A stretch of 64,000 bases of DNA from Motiliproteus sediminis (GTDB taxonomy: Bacteria; Pseudomonadota; Gammaproteobacteria; Pseudomonadales; Balneatricaceae), in contig NZ_JAERQK010000005.1 in assembly GCF_017912535.1 (NCBI RefSeq), forward strand, positions 144,920-208,919, in the 5' to 3' direction. This document shows, piece by piece, positions 19,477 through 28,119 of the stretch (position 1 is its first letter; every line of letters starts with the position of its first letter). Below the pieces are notes generated by a model. The model was not told where the DNA came from, ran no database searches, and saw only the letters and a program-made list of their open reading frames with translations. The position numbers and the translations under genes were made by a program.

Positions 19477-19943
19477 TGAGTGCGCCCGCCCGTGCAGTGA
19501 TACCGCCGGGCGGCTTGTTTCCCCGCCGCATGCGCGAACTGCCGGGGGGGCGCTGGACCCGTATCGGTCTACGCACCCTGCATCTGGTTGGCGTTGCCGG
19601 CGTCGGTGGGGCTTATCTCTACCCCATTGATCCCGCCCTGTGGCACCCCTATCTGCTGCTGACGCTGCTCTCCGGTGCGGCGTTGTTGCTGAGCGAAGTC
19701 TGGTCCCACGGTATCTGGCTGATTCAACTGCGAGGGCTGTTTATCGCGCTGAAATGCGTGACTCTCGGGCTGGGGTTGTTGCTGCCTGCGACCGCAGCCC
19801 CTGGCGTGCTGATTACAGCCGTGGTGATCTCCGGTGTGATTGCCCATGCGCCGGGGCGGTTTCGCTACTATTCGCCGTGGCATCGCCGCGTCTACACCTA
19901 CGATGACTGGTTAAACGAACTGGAGGCTGTCCGTGCCCCATAA
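19476..19943 (+). CDS. Uncharacterised four-helix membrane protein
   Basis: 155 residues with about four hydrophobic segments ([63 protein letters not shown]), ending in a cytoplasmic tail [15 protein letters not shown]. The [15 protein letters not shown] segment looks conserved in character. Function not recognised. It is translationally coupled to lysS (TGATG) and overlaps the start of ung, so it belongs to the lysS-ung-yaeQ operon. Confidence 0.8.
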   Translation: MSAPARAVIPPGGLFPRRMRELPGGRWTRIGLRTLHLVGVAGVGGAYLYPIDPALWHPYLLLTLLSGAALLLSEVWSHGIWLIQLRGLFIALKCVTLGLGLLLPATAAPGVLITAVVISGVIAHAPGRFRYYSPWHRRVYTYDDWLNELEAVRAP

Positions 19944-20634
19944 CCCCAATATCGAACCCGGCTGGTTGCAGCAGTTGGGGCCCGAGTTTGAACAGCCCTA
20001 CATGGGTGCTCTGCGTGAATTCCTGCAAGCGGAAAAAGCCGCCCGTAAGGTGATCTACCCCCATTCAAGAGATTGCTTCAACGCCCTCAATTACACCCCG
20101 CTGGATCAGGTCAAGGTGGTTATTCTGGGGCAGGATCCCTATCACGGTCCCAATCAGGCCCACGGGCTCTGCTTTTCGGTCAAACCGGGGGTTAAGGTGC
20201 CGCCTTCGCTGGTGAATATCTACAAAGAGCTGGCCAGCGATATCGGCGTGCAGCCTGTGGCTCACGGTTATCTGGAGTCCTGGGCGCGGCAAGGGGTACT
20301 GCTGCTTAACGCGGTGCTGACGGTGGAGCAGGGGCAGGCCAACGCTCACCAGGGCAAGGGCTGGGAGCAGTTTACCGATCGGGTGATCCATATCGTCAAC
20401 GAGCAGTGCGACAACGTAGTGTTCCTGCTCTGGGGCAGCTACGCGCAGAAGAAGGGTGCCTTTATTGATAGCGAACGCCACTGTGTGTTGAAAGCACCTC
20501 ACCCGTCACCCTTGTCGGCCCATCGCGGTTTTTTTGGTTGTCGCCACTTCTCTGCCGCCAATCGCTACCTGGAAGCGCAGGGGCGCGAGCCGATCAATTG
20601 GCAACTACCGGCTACACCTGGTGAGGTGAACTGA
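19933..20634 (+). CDS. ung: Uracil-DNA glycosylase, family 1
   Basis: Excises uracil from DNA at the start of base-excision repair. 233 residues. The water-activating loop is GQDPYHGP with catalytic Asp68; the uracil-recognition and DNA-intercalation loop is [18 protein letters not shown] near the end. The GTG start at 19933 follows TGGAGG directly and overlaps the upstream gene by 11 bases. Its stop overlaps the yaeQ-like start by one base. Confidence 0.97.
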   Translation: MPHNPNIEPGWLQQLGPEFEQPYMGALREFLQAEKAARKVIYPHSRDCFNALNYTPLDQVKVVILGQDPYHGPNQAHGLCFSVKPGVKVPPSLVNIYKELASDIGVQPVAHGYLESWARQGVLLLNAVLTVEQGQANAHQGKGWEQFTDRVIHIVNEQCDNVVFLLWGSYAQKKGAFIDSERHCVLKAPHPSPLSAHRGFFGCRHFSAANRYLEAQGREPINWQLPATPGEVN

Positions 20635-21188
20635 TGGGCAAGGGTTCGCGACTACTGCGGGGCAAACTTTGTATCGCCGATGAGACCCGCTACTGCTACC
20701 AAACTCTGGAGCTGTCACCGGTCCTGCATCCCTCGGAGAAGATCGAGCGCTTGCTGGCGCGGCTGATCGCCTATGCACTGGAGTACGAACCGGGGCTGGC
20801 GTTTGGAGGTGGTATTTCGTCCACCGGCGAGGCGCCGATCTGGCTACGGGACCAGGACGAACGGGTGATTCACTGGATCGATCTCGGCCAGCCGGACGAA
20901 GAGCGGCTGGAGAAGCAGGTGCGGCGGGTGGAGCGTTTGAGTCTTTACCTTTATGGCCCGCAGGCGCTGCGGTGGTGGCAGCAGCACGGCAGCGCGATGA
21001 AGGGGGTTGATGCGATGCAGGTGGTGCTGTTGGACTGGGCGGTACTGGAGACGTTGGCCGCTCATCTGGGCAGCGGTTTTGAGCTTGGTGTGACCCGTAG
21101 CGAAGATCAGCTATACCTGTCGCTAGGTGAGCAGAGTACCGAGATGTCGCTTCAGCGCCTCGCTGCCGGCTGGCGCAGCGATCACTGA
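20634..21188 (+). CDS. YaeQ family protein
   Basis: 184 residues, the size of E. coli YaeQ, which has a PD-(D/E)XK nuclease-like fold but no firmly established activity. Family features are the HPSEKIERLLARLIAYALEYEPGL block, EAPIWLRDQDERVIHWIDLGQPDEERL and the WWQQHG segment. The start overlaps the ung stop (TGATG), and the last seven bases overlap the convergent gene on the other strand. Confidence 0.88.
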   Translation: MGKGSRLLRGKLCIADETRYCYQTLELSPVLHPSEKIERLLARLIAYALEYEPGLAFGGGISSTGEAPIWLRDQDERVIHWIDLGQPDEERLEKQVRRVERLSLYLYGPQALRWWQQHGSAMKGVDAMQVVLLDWAVLETLAAHLGSGFELGVTRSEDQLYLSLGEQSTEMSLQRLAAGWRSDH

Positions 21189-21727
21189 GTTGGCTCTGGG
21201 CCCTCGGGGGTTAGCTCCTGCAGGCGTAGATAGCGCTCCTTGCTCTCTGCCGCAACCCGATCCAGGTCTTCCTTGTAGACCTCGTACCAGGTGCGCGAGC
21301 CCTTGATCATGCGGGATAGGTCGTACATCCCCTGCTGCAGAGCCGAGATAAACAGCTGGTAGCTGGCTTCCTGGCGCAGGATCAGGTCGCGCACGGAGGC
21401 ATAGTTGTTGAGATCGGTCTGCTGCAGCACTCTTTCCAGACGCTCCTCAAGTACTTGTGCGTGCTGGTTGTAGGCTTTGGCGGACTGGGTGACTTTGGAT
21501 ATGCGTTCGACGTCGGCTTGTAACCGCTGCAACTGCTCCGCATGCTCTGCAGTGCGCGGATCGCTGGCGCTGCTGGCGCTCAGCAGGTAAACAATGGCTC
21601 CGGTCTGCAGCAGGGAGAACAACCCCAGTACGCCGATCAGGATGCCAATCAGGCTGATTTTTATTTTCTTCTTTTCGACTGTGCCATCATCCTGGTCGTC
21701 GTCGCGTTCTTTGCCTTTATCGCTCAT
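21182..21727 (-). CDS. Single-pass membrane protein with coiled coil, unknown function
   Basis: 181 residues. A charged cytoplasmic N-terminus (MSDKGKERDDDQDDGT) precedes one transmembrane helix (IGILIGVLGLFSLLQTGAIVYLL, about residues 27-49). After it comes a long helical region with heptad character (AEQLQRLQADVERISKV; VLEERLERVLQQ) that would face the periplasm. No family recognised. It converges on and slightly overlaps the yaeQ-like gene. Confidence 0.7.
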   Translation of the reverse strand: MSDKGKERDDDQDDGTVEKKKIKISLIGILIGVLGLFSLLQTGAIVYLLSASSASDPRTAEHAEQLQRLQADVERISKVTQSAKAYNQHAQVLEERLERVLQQTDLNNYASVRDLILRQEASYQLFISALQQGMYDLSRMIKGSRTWYEVYKEDLDRVAAESKERYLRLQELTPEGPEPTQ

Positions 21728-22154
21728 TCGTGCGCGTCCGCATAATACTGTTACCCGCTATGTCGGCGGGCTGGATGAGAGCTTTAGCCGAGACGGTGCT
21801 GTGGTGGCTGGAATAAGTCGCGTCTGGTGATTGCTACAAATATATATGGCGTTATCTAGATTTAAATCTGGTGCCAGTTGCTGCCTCAGCATCAATATCA
21901 GTGTGGCGGCGGGATAAAGATATCTGATCGTAGTAGATGACCGTCTGTAATAGCCAAATAATACGTAACCGTTATCTATTAAAAATTTAAACTATTTATT
22001 ATTCGGTGTCCGGTTGCCATGGCGTGTCGATTTACGCGCCAGCAGTCCCTGTTGGGTTGTTGTCTGCCGGCGCGCGCCGTGCGGTCTCAGGGGGGGGGGC
22101 TGTGGGCCCCTTGGCTGACCACTACGGTCTTAGCTTGCTGTAGTTCCGGGCTTT
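21728..22154. other. Non-coding region with AT-rich stretch and G10 tract
   Basis: About 430 bases without a supportable gene. 21835-22010 is notably AT-rich compared with its surroundings. 22090-22099 is an uninterrupted run of ten G. No tRNA-like or hairpin-plus-T-run structure was recognised. Confidence 0.5.
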
Positions 22155-22343
22155 CTATTGTGCTTCTAGCAGGCCGTGCTTGGCGTGAGCAATGAGATAG
22201 CGCAGCTCTTTTATCTGCTCATAATAAAACGAGTCGGCGCTAGCTTGGTGGCGCTCAGCCTTGGCCTCAAATTCTGCTATTTCGTTGTTCCACTGCTTTA
22301 CTTTGGTTCTGATTTTTCTCTGATACTGGGCTGATGTGGCCAA
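22155..22343 (-). CDS. Small coiled-coil protein, unknown function
   Basis: A 62-residue all-helical protein, very rich in charged residues (KIRTKVKQWNNEIAEFEAK, then YYEQIKELRYLIAHAKHGL). The pattern resembles small bacterial coiled-coil proteins found beside stress genes. The best start is the TTG at 22343, which has a perfect GGAGG with five-base spacing; a GTG at 22364 is in frame but would put that GGAGG inside the gene. It stands alone between non-coding stretches. Confidence 0.6.
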   Translation of the reverse strand: MATSAQYQRKIRTKVKQWNNEIAEFEAKAERHQASADSFYYEQIKELRYLIAHAKHGLLEAQ

Positions 22344-22619
22344 AAGGTCCTCCGTCAGGCACACCTATACACTACCACCTGATAGGAAGTAGATAAGGTA
22401 TGGGGTTAATAGTTGGTGAGTTAATAGCGTTGCGAATGACAACGAGATTCAAATACTAACATGCTGACAACAGCAGTCAAATTGGCTCTTTTAGCATCGT
22501 TTCTGTAGTGAAAAGATTCTGAGTTGCACGCGGATATTTGCTATCCCGGGATGAAGAGCTGGCGCGGTGTTGTTCGTAGGCTCGCGTGCCTATCCTGTTG
22601 CCCAGGTCGAAGTCGCGAT

Positions 22620-22997
22620 CTATTGCTGCTGCAGTGCGTCCAGACAGCGCTGTTCGGCCGTTTCCAATTCCTGTTTGACCACGGCAATATCTTTCATCTG
22701 TTGTTCCAGCGCTGCTTTCTTGTCGCTGATAATGGCGAGCATCTGGCGTAACTGGGCGGCACTGTTGGTGGGATTGTGGTCGTACAGGTCGAACAGTTCG
22801 CGGATCTCGGCCAGCGAAAAGCCAAGGCGTTTGCCGCGCAGGATCAGCATCAAGCGCACTCGGTCGCGGCGGGAGTAGATCCGGTTCTGGCCGCGTCGGG
22901 TGGGTTCCAGCAGGCCCTGGTCTTCGTAAAAGCGGATGCTGCGGGTGGTGATGCCGAACTCTTTGGATAGCTGGCTGATGGAAAAGGTGGTGCTCAT
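22620..22997 (-). CDS. liuR: MerR-family regulator, LiuR type
   Basis: 125 residues. The N-terminal winged helix-turn-helix reads FSISQLSKEFGITTRSIRFYEDQGLLEP, followed by the RIYSRRDRVRLMLILRGKRLGFSLAEI recognition/wing region and a C-terminal dimerisation coiled coil (SDKKAALEQQMKDIAVVKQELE). No metal-binding cysteine cluster is present, which excludes the MerR/CueR metal sensors. LiuR proteins control branched-chain amino-acid degradation in gamma- and betaproteobacteria. That role fits: a matching palindrome lies 43 bases upstream of its start, and two more occur before catabolic genes downstream. Confidence 0.85.
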   Translation of the reverse strand: MSTTFSISQLSKEFGITTRSIRFYEDQGLLEPTRRGQNRIYSRRDRVRLMLILRGKRLGFSLAEIRELFDLYDHNPTNSAAQLRQMLAIISDKKAALEQQMKDIAVVKQELETAEQRCLDALQQQ

Positions 22998-23039
22998 GGG
23001 GTCGCTTCGGGATGAATTCAGGGCTAACTGTACCTCTGG

Positions 23040-23055
23040 TTGACGCTAACGTAAA
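23040..23055. promoter_or_regulatory. Probable LiuR operator (liuR / binding-protein promoter region)
   Basis: TTGACGCTAACGTAAA, a 16-bp imperfect palindrome between the divergent liuR and substrate-binding-protein genes. It shares its core with sites at 24555 and 31071, which suggests autoregulation. Confidence 0.75.
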
Positions 23056-23165
23056 GCTGACGCGCCTTGGCTGGTCGTGGTGGGGCAAAATATCCCCATC
23101 AGGCTTGTGTATTGGGGCGTTGTTTCACTAGGCTTTGGCTACACCCCCAGATGGAGAGCGTTGCC

Positions 23166-24485
23166 ATGTTTACAACCAGTCGACTACTGCGCTGGTTTTT
23201 GCTCGGTGCGATGACTTTGGCGCCATCGTTAGTGCTGGCAGATGAGCAGTTTATCCCCATCCCCAGCTACCGGACCGGCCCATACGGGGGCGGCGGCAGC
23301 GCGATTTTTGGCGGCATGATCGATTACTACAACCTGATTAATGAGCGGGATGGCGGTGTTAATGGCGTCCGGCTGGTGTGGGAGGAGTGCGAGACGGAGT
23401 ACCGTACCCCCAAGGCGGTGGCCTGTTACGAGCAGCTCAAGCACAAGGGTGAAAAAGGCGCATCGTTGTTCCAGTTCGTCAGTACCGGTGCCACCTACGC
23501 GGTGCTGGAGCGTGCGCGGGAGGATCGGATACCGCTGTTGTCCATCGGCTACGGGCGTACCGACTCGGCTGATGGTCGGGTATTTCCTTATGTTTTTCCA
23601 TTGGTGACCACCTACTGGAGTCAGAACAGCGCCAAGATTCGCTTTATCGGCCTGCAGGAAGGGGGGATGGACAAACTGCGGGGTAAGGTGATCGTTAACC
23701 TGCACCATGGTTCGGGTTATGGCCGGGAAACCATCCCCATTCTTGACAAGCAGGCGCACCTTTACGGTTTTAAGGTGGTGCATATCGAAGTGCCTCACCC
23801 GGGTACGGAGCAGCAGTCACAGTGGCTCAAGATCCGACGGCTGCAGCCCGATTGGGTGATTCTGCGTGGCTGGGGCGTAATGAATCCGACTGCATTGAAA
23901 ACTGCATTCCAGTCCGGTTTTCCCCGAGACCGTATCGTTGGGGTCTGGTTTGCGGGCGCAGAAGAGGATGTGGAGCCGGCAGGTGAAGCGGCCATCGGCT
24001 TTGTTGCTGCTGGCTTTCACCCCGGGGGAGATGGCTTTCCCGTGCATGCGGATCTGCGTCGATACATCTACGAGGCGGGGCGCGGCGACCTTGAGGACGA
24101 CAGCCGGTTCGGCAGTGTGTATTACAACCGCGGGCTGATTACGGCGATGATATCGGTTGAGGGGATTCGAACTGCGCAGGCCCGCTTCGGGGAGCGCACT
24201 CTCAGTGGAGAGGAGATTCGCTGGGGTTTCGAAAACCTGCGACTGACCGAAGAAGACCTGGCCCGGCTGGGATTCAAAGGGCTGGCGCAGTCGCTGGAGG
24301 TGAGTTGTGCTGACCATGAAGGTGGCGGCGCAGTGATGTTCTCCCGTTGGGATGGCAGCAAGTGGGTTCAGTTGACCGACTGGATTGAGGCCGACAAGGA
24401 GCTGGTGCGTCCGATGATTGAAGCGTCGGCGGCGCGCTACGCTGAAGAGCACGGTATCACCCCGCGGGATTGTAGTGGCGGCTGA
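23166..24485 (+). CDS. Periplasmic substrate-binding protein, branched-chain amino acid ABC type
   Basis: 439 residues with a signal peptide (LLRWFLLGAMTLAPSLVLA). The mature part is a type-I periplasmic binding fold of the Leu/Ile/Val receptor family: GGGGSAIFGGMIDYYNLINERDGGVNGVRL, then CYEQLKHKGEKGASLFQFVSTGATYAVLERA. The ATG at 23166 is preferred because GGAGAG lies seven bases upstream. No permease or ATPase genes are adjacent, so it is an orphan receptor. A LiuR-type operator about 110 bases upstream links it to acyl-CoA/branched-chain catabolism; the true ligand is unknown. Confidence 0.85.
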   Translation: MFTTSRLLRWFLLGAMTLAPSLVLADEQFIPIPSYRTGPYGGGGSAIFGGMIDYYNLINERDGGVNGVRLVWEECETEYRTPKAVACYEQLKHKGEKGASLFQFVSTGATYAVLERAREDRIPLLSIGYGRTDSADGRVFPYVFPLVTTYWSQNSAKIRFIGLQEGGMDKLRGKVIVNLHHGSGYGRETIPILDKQAHLYGFKVVHIEVPHPGTEQQSQWLKIRRLQPDWVILRGWGVMNPTALKTAFQSGFPRDRIVGVWFAGAEEDVEPAGEAAIGFVAAGFHPGGDGFPVHADLRRYIYEAGRGDLEDDSRFGSVYYNRGLITAMISVEGIRTAQARFGERTLSGEEIRWGFENLRLTEEDLARLGFKGLAQSLEVSCADHEGGGAVMFSRWDGSKWVQLTDWIEADKELVRPMIEASAARYAEEHGITPRDCSGG

Positions 24486-24510
24486 GCCGGTTATTTCCGG
24501 CTAATATTTT
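24485..24510 (+). terminator. Probable terminator after the binding-protein gene
   Basis: AGCCGG-TTATTT-CCGGCT hairpin directly at the stop codon, followed by AATATTTT. The short stem makes it a moderate prediction. Confidence 0.6.
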
Positions 24511-24554
24511 CGTAGCAGCAAGAGGCTGGCGGAGGGATTTTTTTTGCGGTATGG

Positions 24555-24570
24555 TTGACGTTAACGTAAA
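24555..24570. promoter_or_regulatory. Probable LiuR operator upstream of the thiolase
   Basis: TTGACGTTAACGTAAA, a nearly perfect 16-bp palindrome, 68 bases before the thiolase start. It is the best version of the three related sites in the window. Confidence 0.8.
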
Positions 24571-24637
24571 CGGCACTTGTCGATGTGGCAGGTTATCAAG
24601 CGACCGCATCGATACAGAAGATTAAGAGAGAGTTGAG

Positions 24638-25819
24638 ATGGCTGACCAGGATATTGTGATTGTTGCCGCTGCCCGTACCCCTATGGGGGGGTTACAAGGG
24701 GTCTTGAGTAGTGTGCGTGCGCCGGATCTGGGGGCGGCCGCTATCGCCGCAGTGGTTGAGCGTGCCGGGCTTGCCGCCGATGATGTCGATGAGGTGGTCA
24801 TGGGCTGCGTGCTGCCCGCTGGTCAGGGGCAGGCGCCGGCGCGTCAGGCAGCGTTGGGCGCTGGACTGCCGCTGGCCGCCGGCTGCACCACCATCAACAA
24901 GATGTGTGGTTCTGGCATGAAGGCGGTGATGCTGGCGCACGACCAGATCAAGGCAGGAAGCGCCGCTGTTATGGTGGCCGGGGGGATGGAGAGCATGAGC
25001 CTGTCGCCTTACCTGCTGCCCAAGGCCCGCACCGGGATGCGGATGGGGCATGGGCAGGTGATTGACTCCATGTTCTTTGACGGTCTGGAAGACGCTTATG
25101 AGGGCGGTCTGATGGGCAGCTTTGCCCAGGCGACGGCGGACCAGTACGGGGTGACCCGCGAAGCGATGGACGATTTTGCCATCGCTTCGCTGACCAAAGC
25201 ATTGGCAGCCATTGAGAAGGGTGATTTCAAAGCCGAAATCGCGCCGGTCAGCATCAAGGGGCGCAAGGGCGAGTTGCTGGTGGATACCGACGAGCAGCCG
25301 GGCAATGCACGGATCGACAAGATTCGAGATCTGCGTCCGGCGTTTAAGAGCGATGGCACCGTTACGGCCGCCAACTCCAGCTCCATCTCTGACGGCGGAT
25401 CAGCGCTGTTGTTGATGAGTGCAGCAGAAGCGAGCCGACGGGGGGTGCAACCGCTGGCGCGTATCGTCGGTCACTCCACTCACGCGCAAAAGCCGGCCGA
25501 ATTTACCATAGCGCCTATCGGCGCCATCACCAAACTGCTGGAGCGCTGTGGCTGGAGTAAAGACGATGTCGATCTTTATGAGATCAACGAGGCCTTTGCG
25601 GTAGTCACCATGTTGGCCCAGCAGGAGCTGGGGCTGGATGCAGACAAGGTCAACATTCATGGGGGCGCCTGTGCACTAGGGCACCCGATCGGTTCCTCCG
25701 GGTCGAGGATTCTGGTGACCCTGCTTTACGCCCTCAAGCATCAGGGGTTGAAGCGCGGGGTGGCGTCGCTCTGCATTGGTGGTGGTGAGGCGACCGCGGT
25801 CGCGGTGGAGCTGCTGTAA
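24638..25819 (+). CDS. Acetyl-CoA C-acyltransferase (thiolase)
   Basis: 393 residues, a complete thiolase. The nucleophilic Cys90 lies in NKMCGSGMKA, the catalytic His349 in GGACALGHPIGSSG and the general-base Cys379 in CIGGGEATAVAVE. In the setting of isoleucine/valine catabolism genes it may cleave 2-methylacetoacetyl-CoA to acetyl-CoA and propionyl-CoA; the acetoacetyl-CoA thiolase reaction is equally compatible with the sequence. The operator at 24555 suggests LiuR control. Gene ends close to the convergent AraC-type regulator. Confidence 0.93.
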   Translation: MADQDIVIVAAARTPMGGLQGVLSSVRAPDLGAAAIAAVVERAGLAADDVDEVVMGCVLPAGQGQAPARQAALGAGLPLAAGCTTINKMCGSGMKAVMLAHDQIKAGSAAVMVAGGMESMSLSPYLLPKARTGMRMGHGQVIDSMFFDGLEDAYEGGLMGSFAQATADQYGVTREAMDDFAIASLTKALAAIEKGDFKAEIAPVSIKGRKGELLVDTDEQPGNARIDKIRDLRPAFKSDGTVTAANSSSISDGGSALLLMSAAEASRRGVQPLARIVGHSTHAQKPAEFTIAPIGAITKLLERCGWSKDDVDLYEINEAFAVVTMLAQQELGLDADKVNIHGGACALGHPIGSSGSRILVTLLYALKHQGLKRGVASLCIGGGEATAVAVELL

Positions 25820-25867
25820 GCCGGCGATCACCGCAACATAATCCAGATCGGGTCGCTGGCTTGGGGA

Positions 25868-26758
25868 CTAATAATCAGGCCAAGCCCCCAGCCGCAGCTT
25901 GCGGTAGGCGGTGGGGGATATGCCCATCACCTTCTTGAAGATGCGAGAGAAATAATAGGCGTCATCATAGCCGACGGCGTAGCCGATCTCGCTGATGGTC
26001 TGCACACCCAGATCCAGCAGTTGGCAGGAGTGTTCGATCTTGAGGTTGATAAAGTGATTGATCGGGCTGGTGCCGGTCAGTGCCTTATAACGCTTGGCGA
26101 AGTGGTATTTGGACAGGTTGGCCAGCGCGGCCAGGTTGTCGAGATCCAGCTGGCGGTGCAGGTTGGCTTGCATATGACTGTGGATCAGATCGAGGTCGAA
26201 CCCCGGCTGGTTTGACGGGGCGGTTCGCAGCAACGCAGCGTAGCTGAGGATCTGTCGCAGTTGGTTGGCGGTATGCAGCAGCGGGCGTAGTTGGTAACCG
26301 CTGCGCCTGACCTGCAGCAGGCTGTCGAAGTCGGCCGTCAGCTTGGCGTTACGACCCACCTGCATCAGCGGGCGCTCGTAGCGGACCGCCAGATTGAGGC
26401 AGAACTGCTCTGCCAGGCGACCATCGAAATGGACCCAGTAGATGGTCCATGGCTGGGTGTCGCTGGCCGCGTATGCGTGCGCCAGCCCTTTGGGAAGGAT
26501 CAGCAGGTGGCCTGCTTCGACCTCGAAAGTCTGTGCCCCGACGCGGAGCCAGCCGCTGCCATCGACGCAGTAGATCAGCAGGTAGTCGTCATGACTGTCG
26601 CGATCCATGTGATGGCCGCGCGCTTGCAGATAGTGTCCTGTGCCAAGGGGGTAAAGCTCCTGGCTGATGGGGTGCTGCTGCAACTGGCGCACCAGGGCGC
26701 GGGGCACCACGTAACGGGTGCTGTGCGGTGGCAGGGGCCAACTGGATGGGGTGCTCAC
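25868..26758 (-). CDS. AraC-family regulator, MmsR-like
   Basis: 296 residues. The N-terminal cupin domain (HDDYLLIYCVDGSGWLRVG, HLLILPKGLAHAYAASD, WTIYWVHFDG) binds the effector, and the C-terminal double helix-turn-helix (LDNLAALANLSKYHFAKRYKALTG; ISEIGYAVGYDDAYYFSRIFKKVMGISP) binds DNA. The opening WPLPPHSTRY and the LYPLGTGHY stretch recall Pseudomonas MmsR, activator of the valine-catabolic mms genes. It is divergent from the acyl-CoA dehydrogenase operon that carries mmsB, with about 190 bases between, which supports that role. No LiuR-type palindrome is present in this gap, so this operon may depend on the AraC protein. Confidence 0.87.
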   Translation of the reverse strand: MSTPSSWPLPPHSTRYVVPRALVRQLQQHPISQELYPLGTGHYLQARGHHMDRDSHDDYLLIYCVDGSGWLRVGAQTFEVEAGHLLILPKGLAHAYAASDTQPWTIYWVHFDGRLAEQFCLNLAVRYERPLMQVGRNAKLTADFDSLLQVRRSGYQLRPLLHTANQLRQILSYAALLRTAPSNQPGFDLDLIHSHMQANLHRQLDLDNLAALANLSKYHFAKRYKALTGTSPINHFINLKIEHSCQLLDLGVQTISEIGYAVGYDDAYYFSRIFKKVMGISPTAYRKLRLGAWPDY

Positions 26759-26950
26759 AAAAAGAGGGCCTTTGATCGTAGCCAGATGACAAGATAGTCC
26801 ATCATTCGGGCAATTTTATCAATCCGGGCGATGGCGGTGCTGTGCTTCAATGACAGCATCTAAAGGGGTGTGCTGCCACAATAACGGGTCAGGCCGTGGG
26901 GTGGTGCAGGCTGATAACCATAAGAACAAGACAACAGAAGAGAACGCGTT

Positions 26951-28108
26951 ATGGATTTCAATCTGACTGAAGACCAGATCGCCTTCGCCGAAGCGGCGCG
27001 GGCATTTGCCGAACAGGAGCTGGCGCCCAACGCGGCGGAGTGGGATCAGCAAGCGATCTTTCCCGTCGAGGTGTTGCAAAAGGCCGGTGAGCTGGGATTC
27101 TGCGCCATCTACACCCCGGAAGAAGCGGGTGGTATGGGGCTGACCCGTATGGATGCCCATATTATCTTCGAGCAGTTGGCGATGGGCTGTACCTCGACCA
27201 CCGCGTTCCTCACCATTCACAACATGGTGTCCTGGATGATCGGCTCCTTTGGTAACGCTGAAACTATCGAAAAGTGGTGCCCGAGTCTGGTCACCGGCGA
27301 GCTGCTCGGCTCCTACTGTCTGACCGAGCCCAACGCCGGTTCTGATGCCGCTTCACTGAAAACCAGCGCCCGCCGCGACGGCGACGACTACATCCTTAAC
27401 GGCAGCAAGTGCTTTATCTCCGGTGCCGGCTCCACCGATGTGCTGGTGGTCATGGCGCGTACCGGTGGTGAAGGTGCCGCGGGTATCTCTGCCTTTGCGG
27501 TAGACGCCAAGCTGCCGGGTATCAGCTACGGCCGTAAAGAGGACAAGATGGGCTGGAACAGCCAGCCGACCCGCATGATCACCTTCGAAGATGTGCGGAT
27601 TCCGGCGTCTTGCCGGCTTGGCGAAGAGGGTGAGGGCTTTAAGTTCGCCATGAAAGGTCTCGATGGCGGGCGGATCAATATCGCTACCTGCTCTCTGGGT
27701 ACCGCTCAGCAGGCACTTAACAACGCCATGGATTATCTGCACGAGCGCAAGCAGTTCGGGCGCGAGCTGGGGCAGTTCCAGGGGCTGCAGTTTGAGTTGG
27801 CGGATCTGGCCACCGAGCTGGTGGCGGCGCGTCAACTGGTGCGTTTGGCGGCGTTCAAGCTCGACCACGATGATGCCGACAAGACCACCTACTGCGCCAT
27901 GGCCAAACGCTACGCCACCGATATCGGCTTCAAGGTGTGTGACGGGGCGCTGCAGTTGTATGGCGGCAACGGCTATATCAAAGAGTATCCGATGGAGCGT
28001 TTTGTACGCGATACCCGGGTACACCGCATTCTCGAAGGCACCAACGAAATCATGCGGGTCATTATCGCCCGCCGTCTGTTGATGACCGATGCCGCCCGTA
28101 TCGTATAA
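26951..28108 (+). CDS. Acyl-CoA dehydrogenase, probable isobutyryl-CoA dehydrogenase
   Basis: 385 residues of the flavin-dependent short/branched-chain acyl-CoA dehydrogenase family. It begins MDFNLTEDQIAFAEAARAFAEQELAP; the FAD/substrate segment YCLTEPNAGSDAASLKT and the C-terminal YGGNGYIKEYPMERFVRDTRVHRILEGTNEIMR, with the catalytic glutamate in LEGTNE, are intact. Gene order with an enoyl-CoA hydratase, 3-hydroxyisobutyryl-CoA hydrolase and mmsB identifies the substrate as isobutyryl-CoA of valine breakdown. That is inference from context. First gene of the operon, 11 bases before the next. Confidence 0.92.
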   Translation: MDFNLTEDQIAFAEAARAFAEQELAPNAAEWDQQAIFPVEVLQKAGELGFCAIYTPEEAGGMGLTRMDAHIIFEQLAMGCTSTTAFLTIHNMVSWMIGSFGNAETIEKWCPSLVTGELLGSYCLTEPNAGSDAASLKTSARRDGDDYILNGSKCFISGAGSTDVLVVMARTGGEGAAGISAFAVDAKLPGISYGRKEDKMGWNSQPTRMITFEDVRIPASCRLGEEGEGFKFAMKGLDGGRINIATCSLGTAQQALNNAMDYLHERKQFGRELGQFQGLQFELADLATELVAARQLVRLAAFKLDHDDADKTTYCAMAKRYATDIGFKVCDGALQLYGGNGYIKEYPMERFVRDTRVHRILEGTNEIMRVIIARRLLMTDAARIV

Positions 28109-28119
28109 GGAGACCGCTG

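Noticed and set aside
22477..23088. 203-codon minus-strand frame overlapping liuR
   Set aside because: Same-strand shadow in another frame of liuR and its upstream region; the composition (many Arg, Pro, His) is typical of a wrong frame.
26759..26950. LiuR-type palindrome before the acyl-CoA dehydrogenase operon
   Set aside because: Looked for but no TTKACG-N4-CGTAA sequence is present in this gap.
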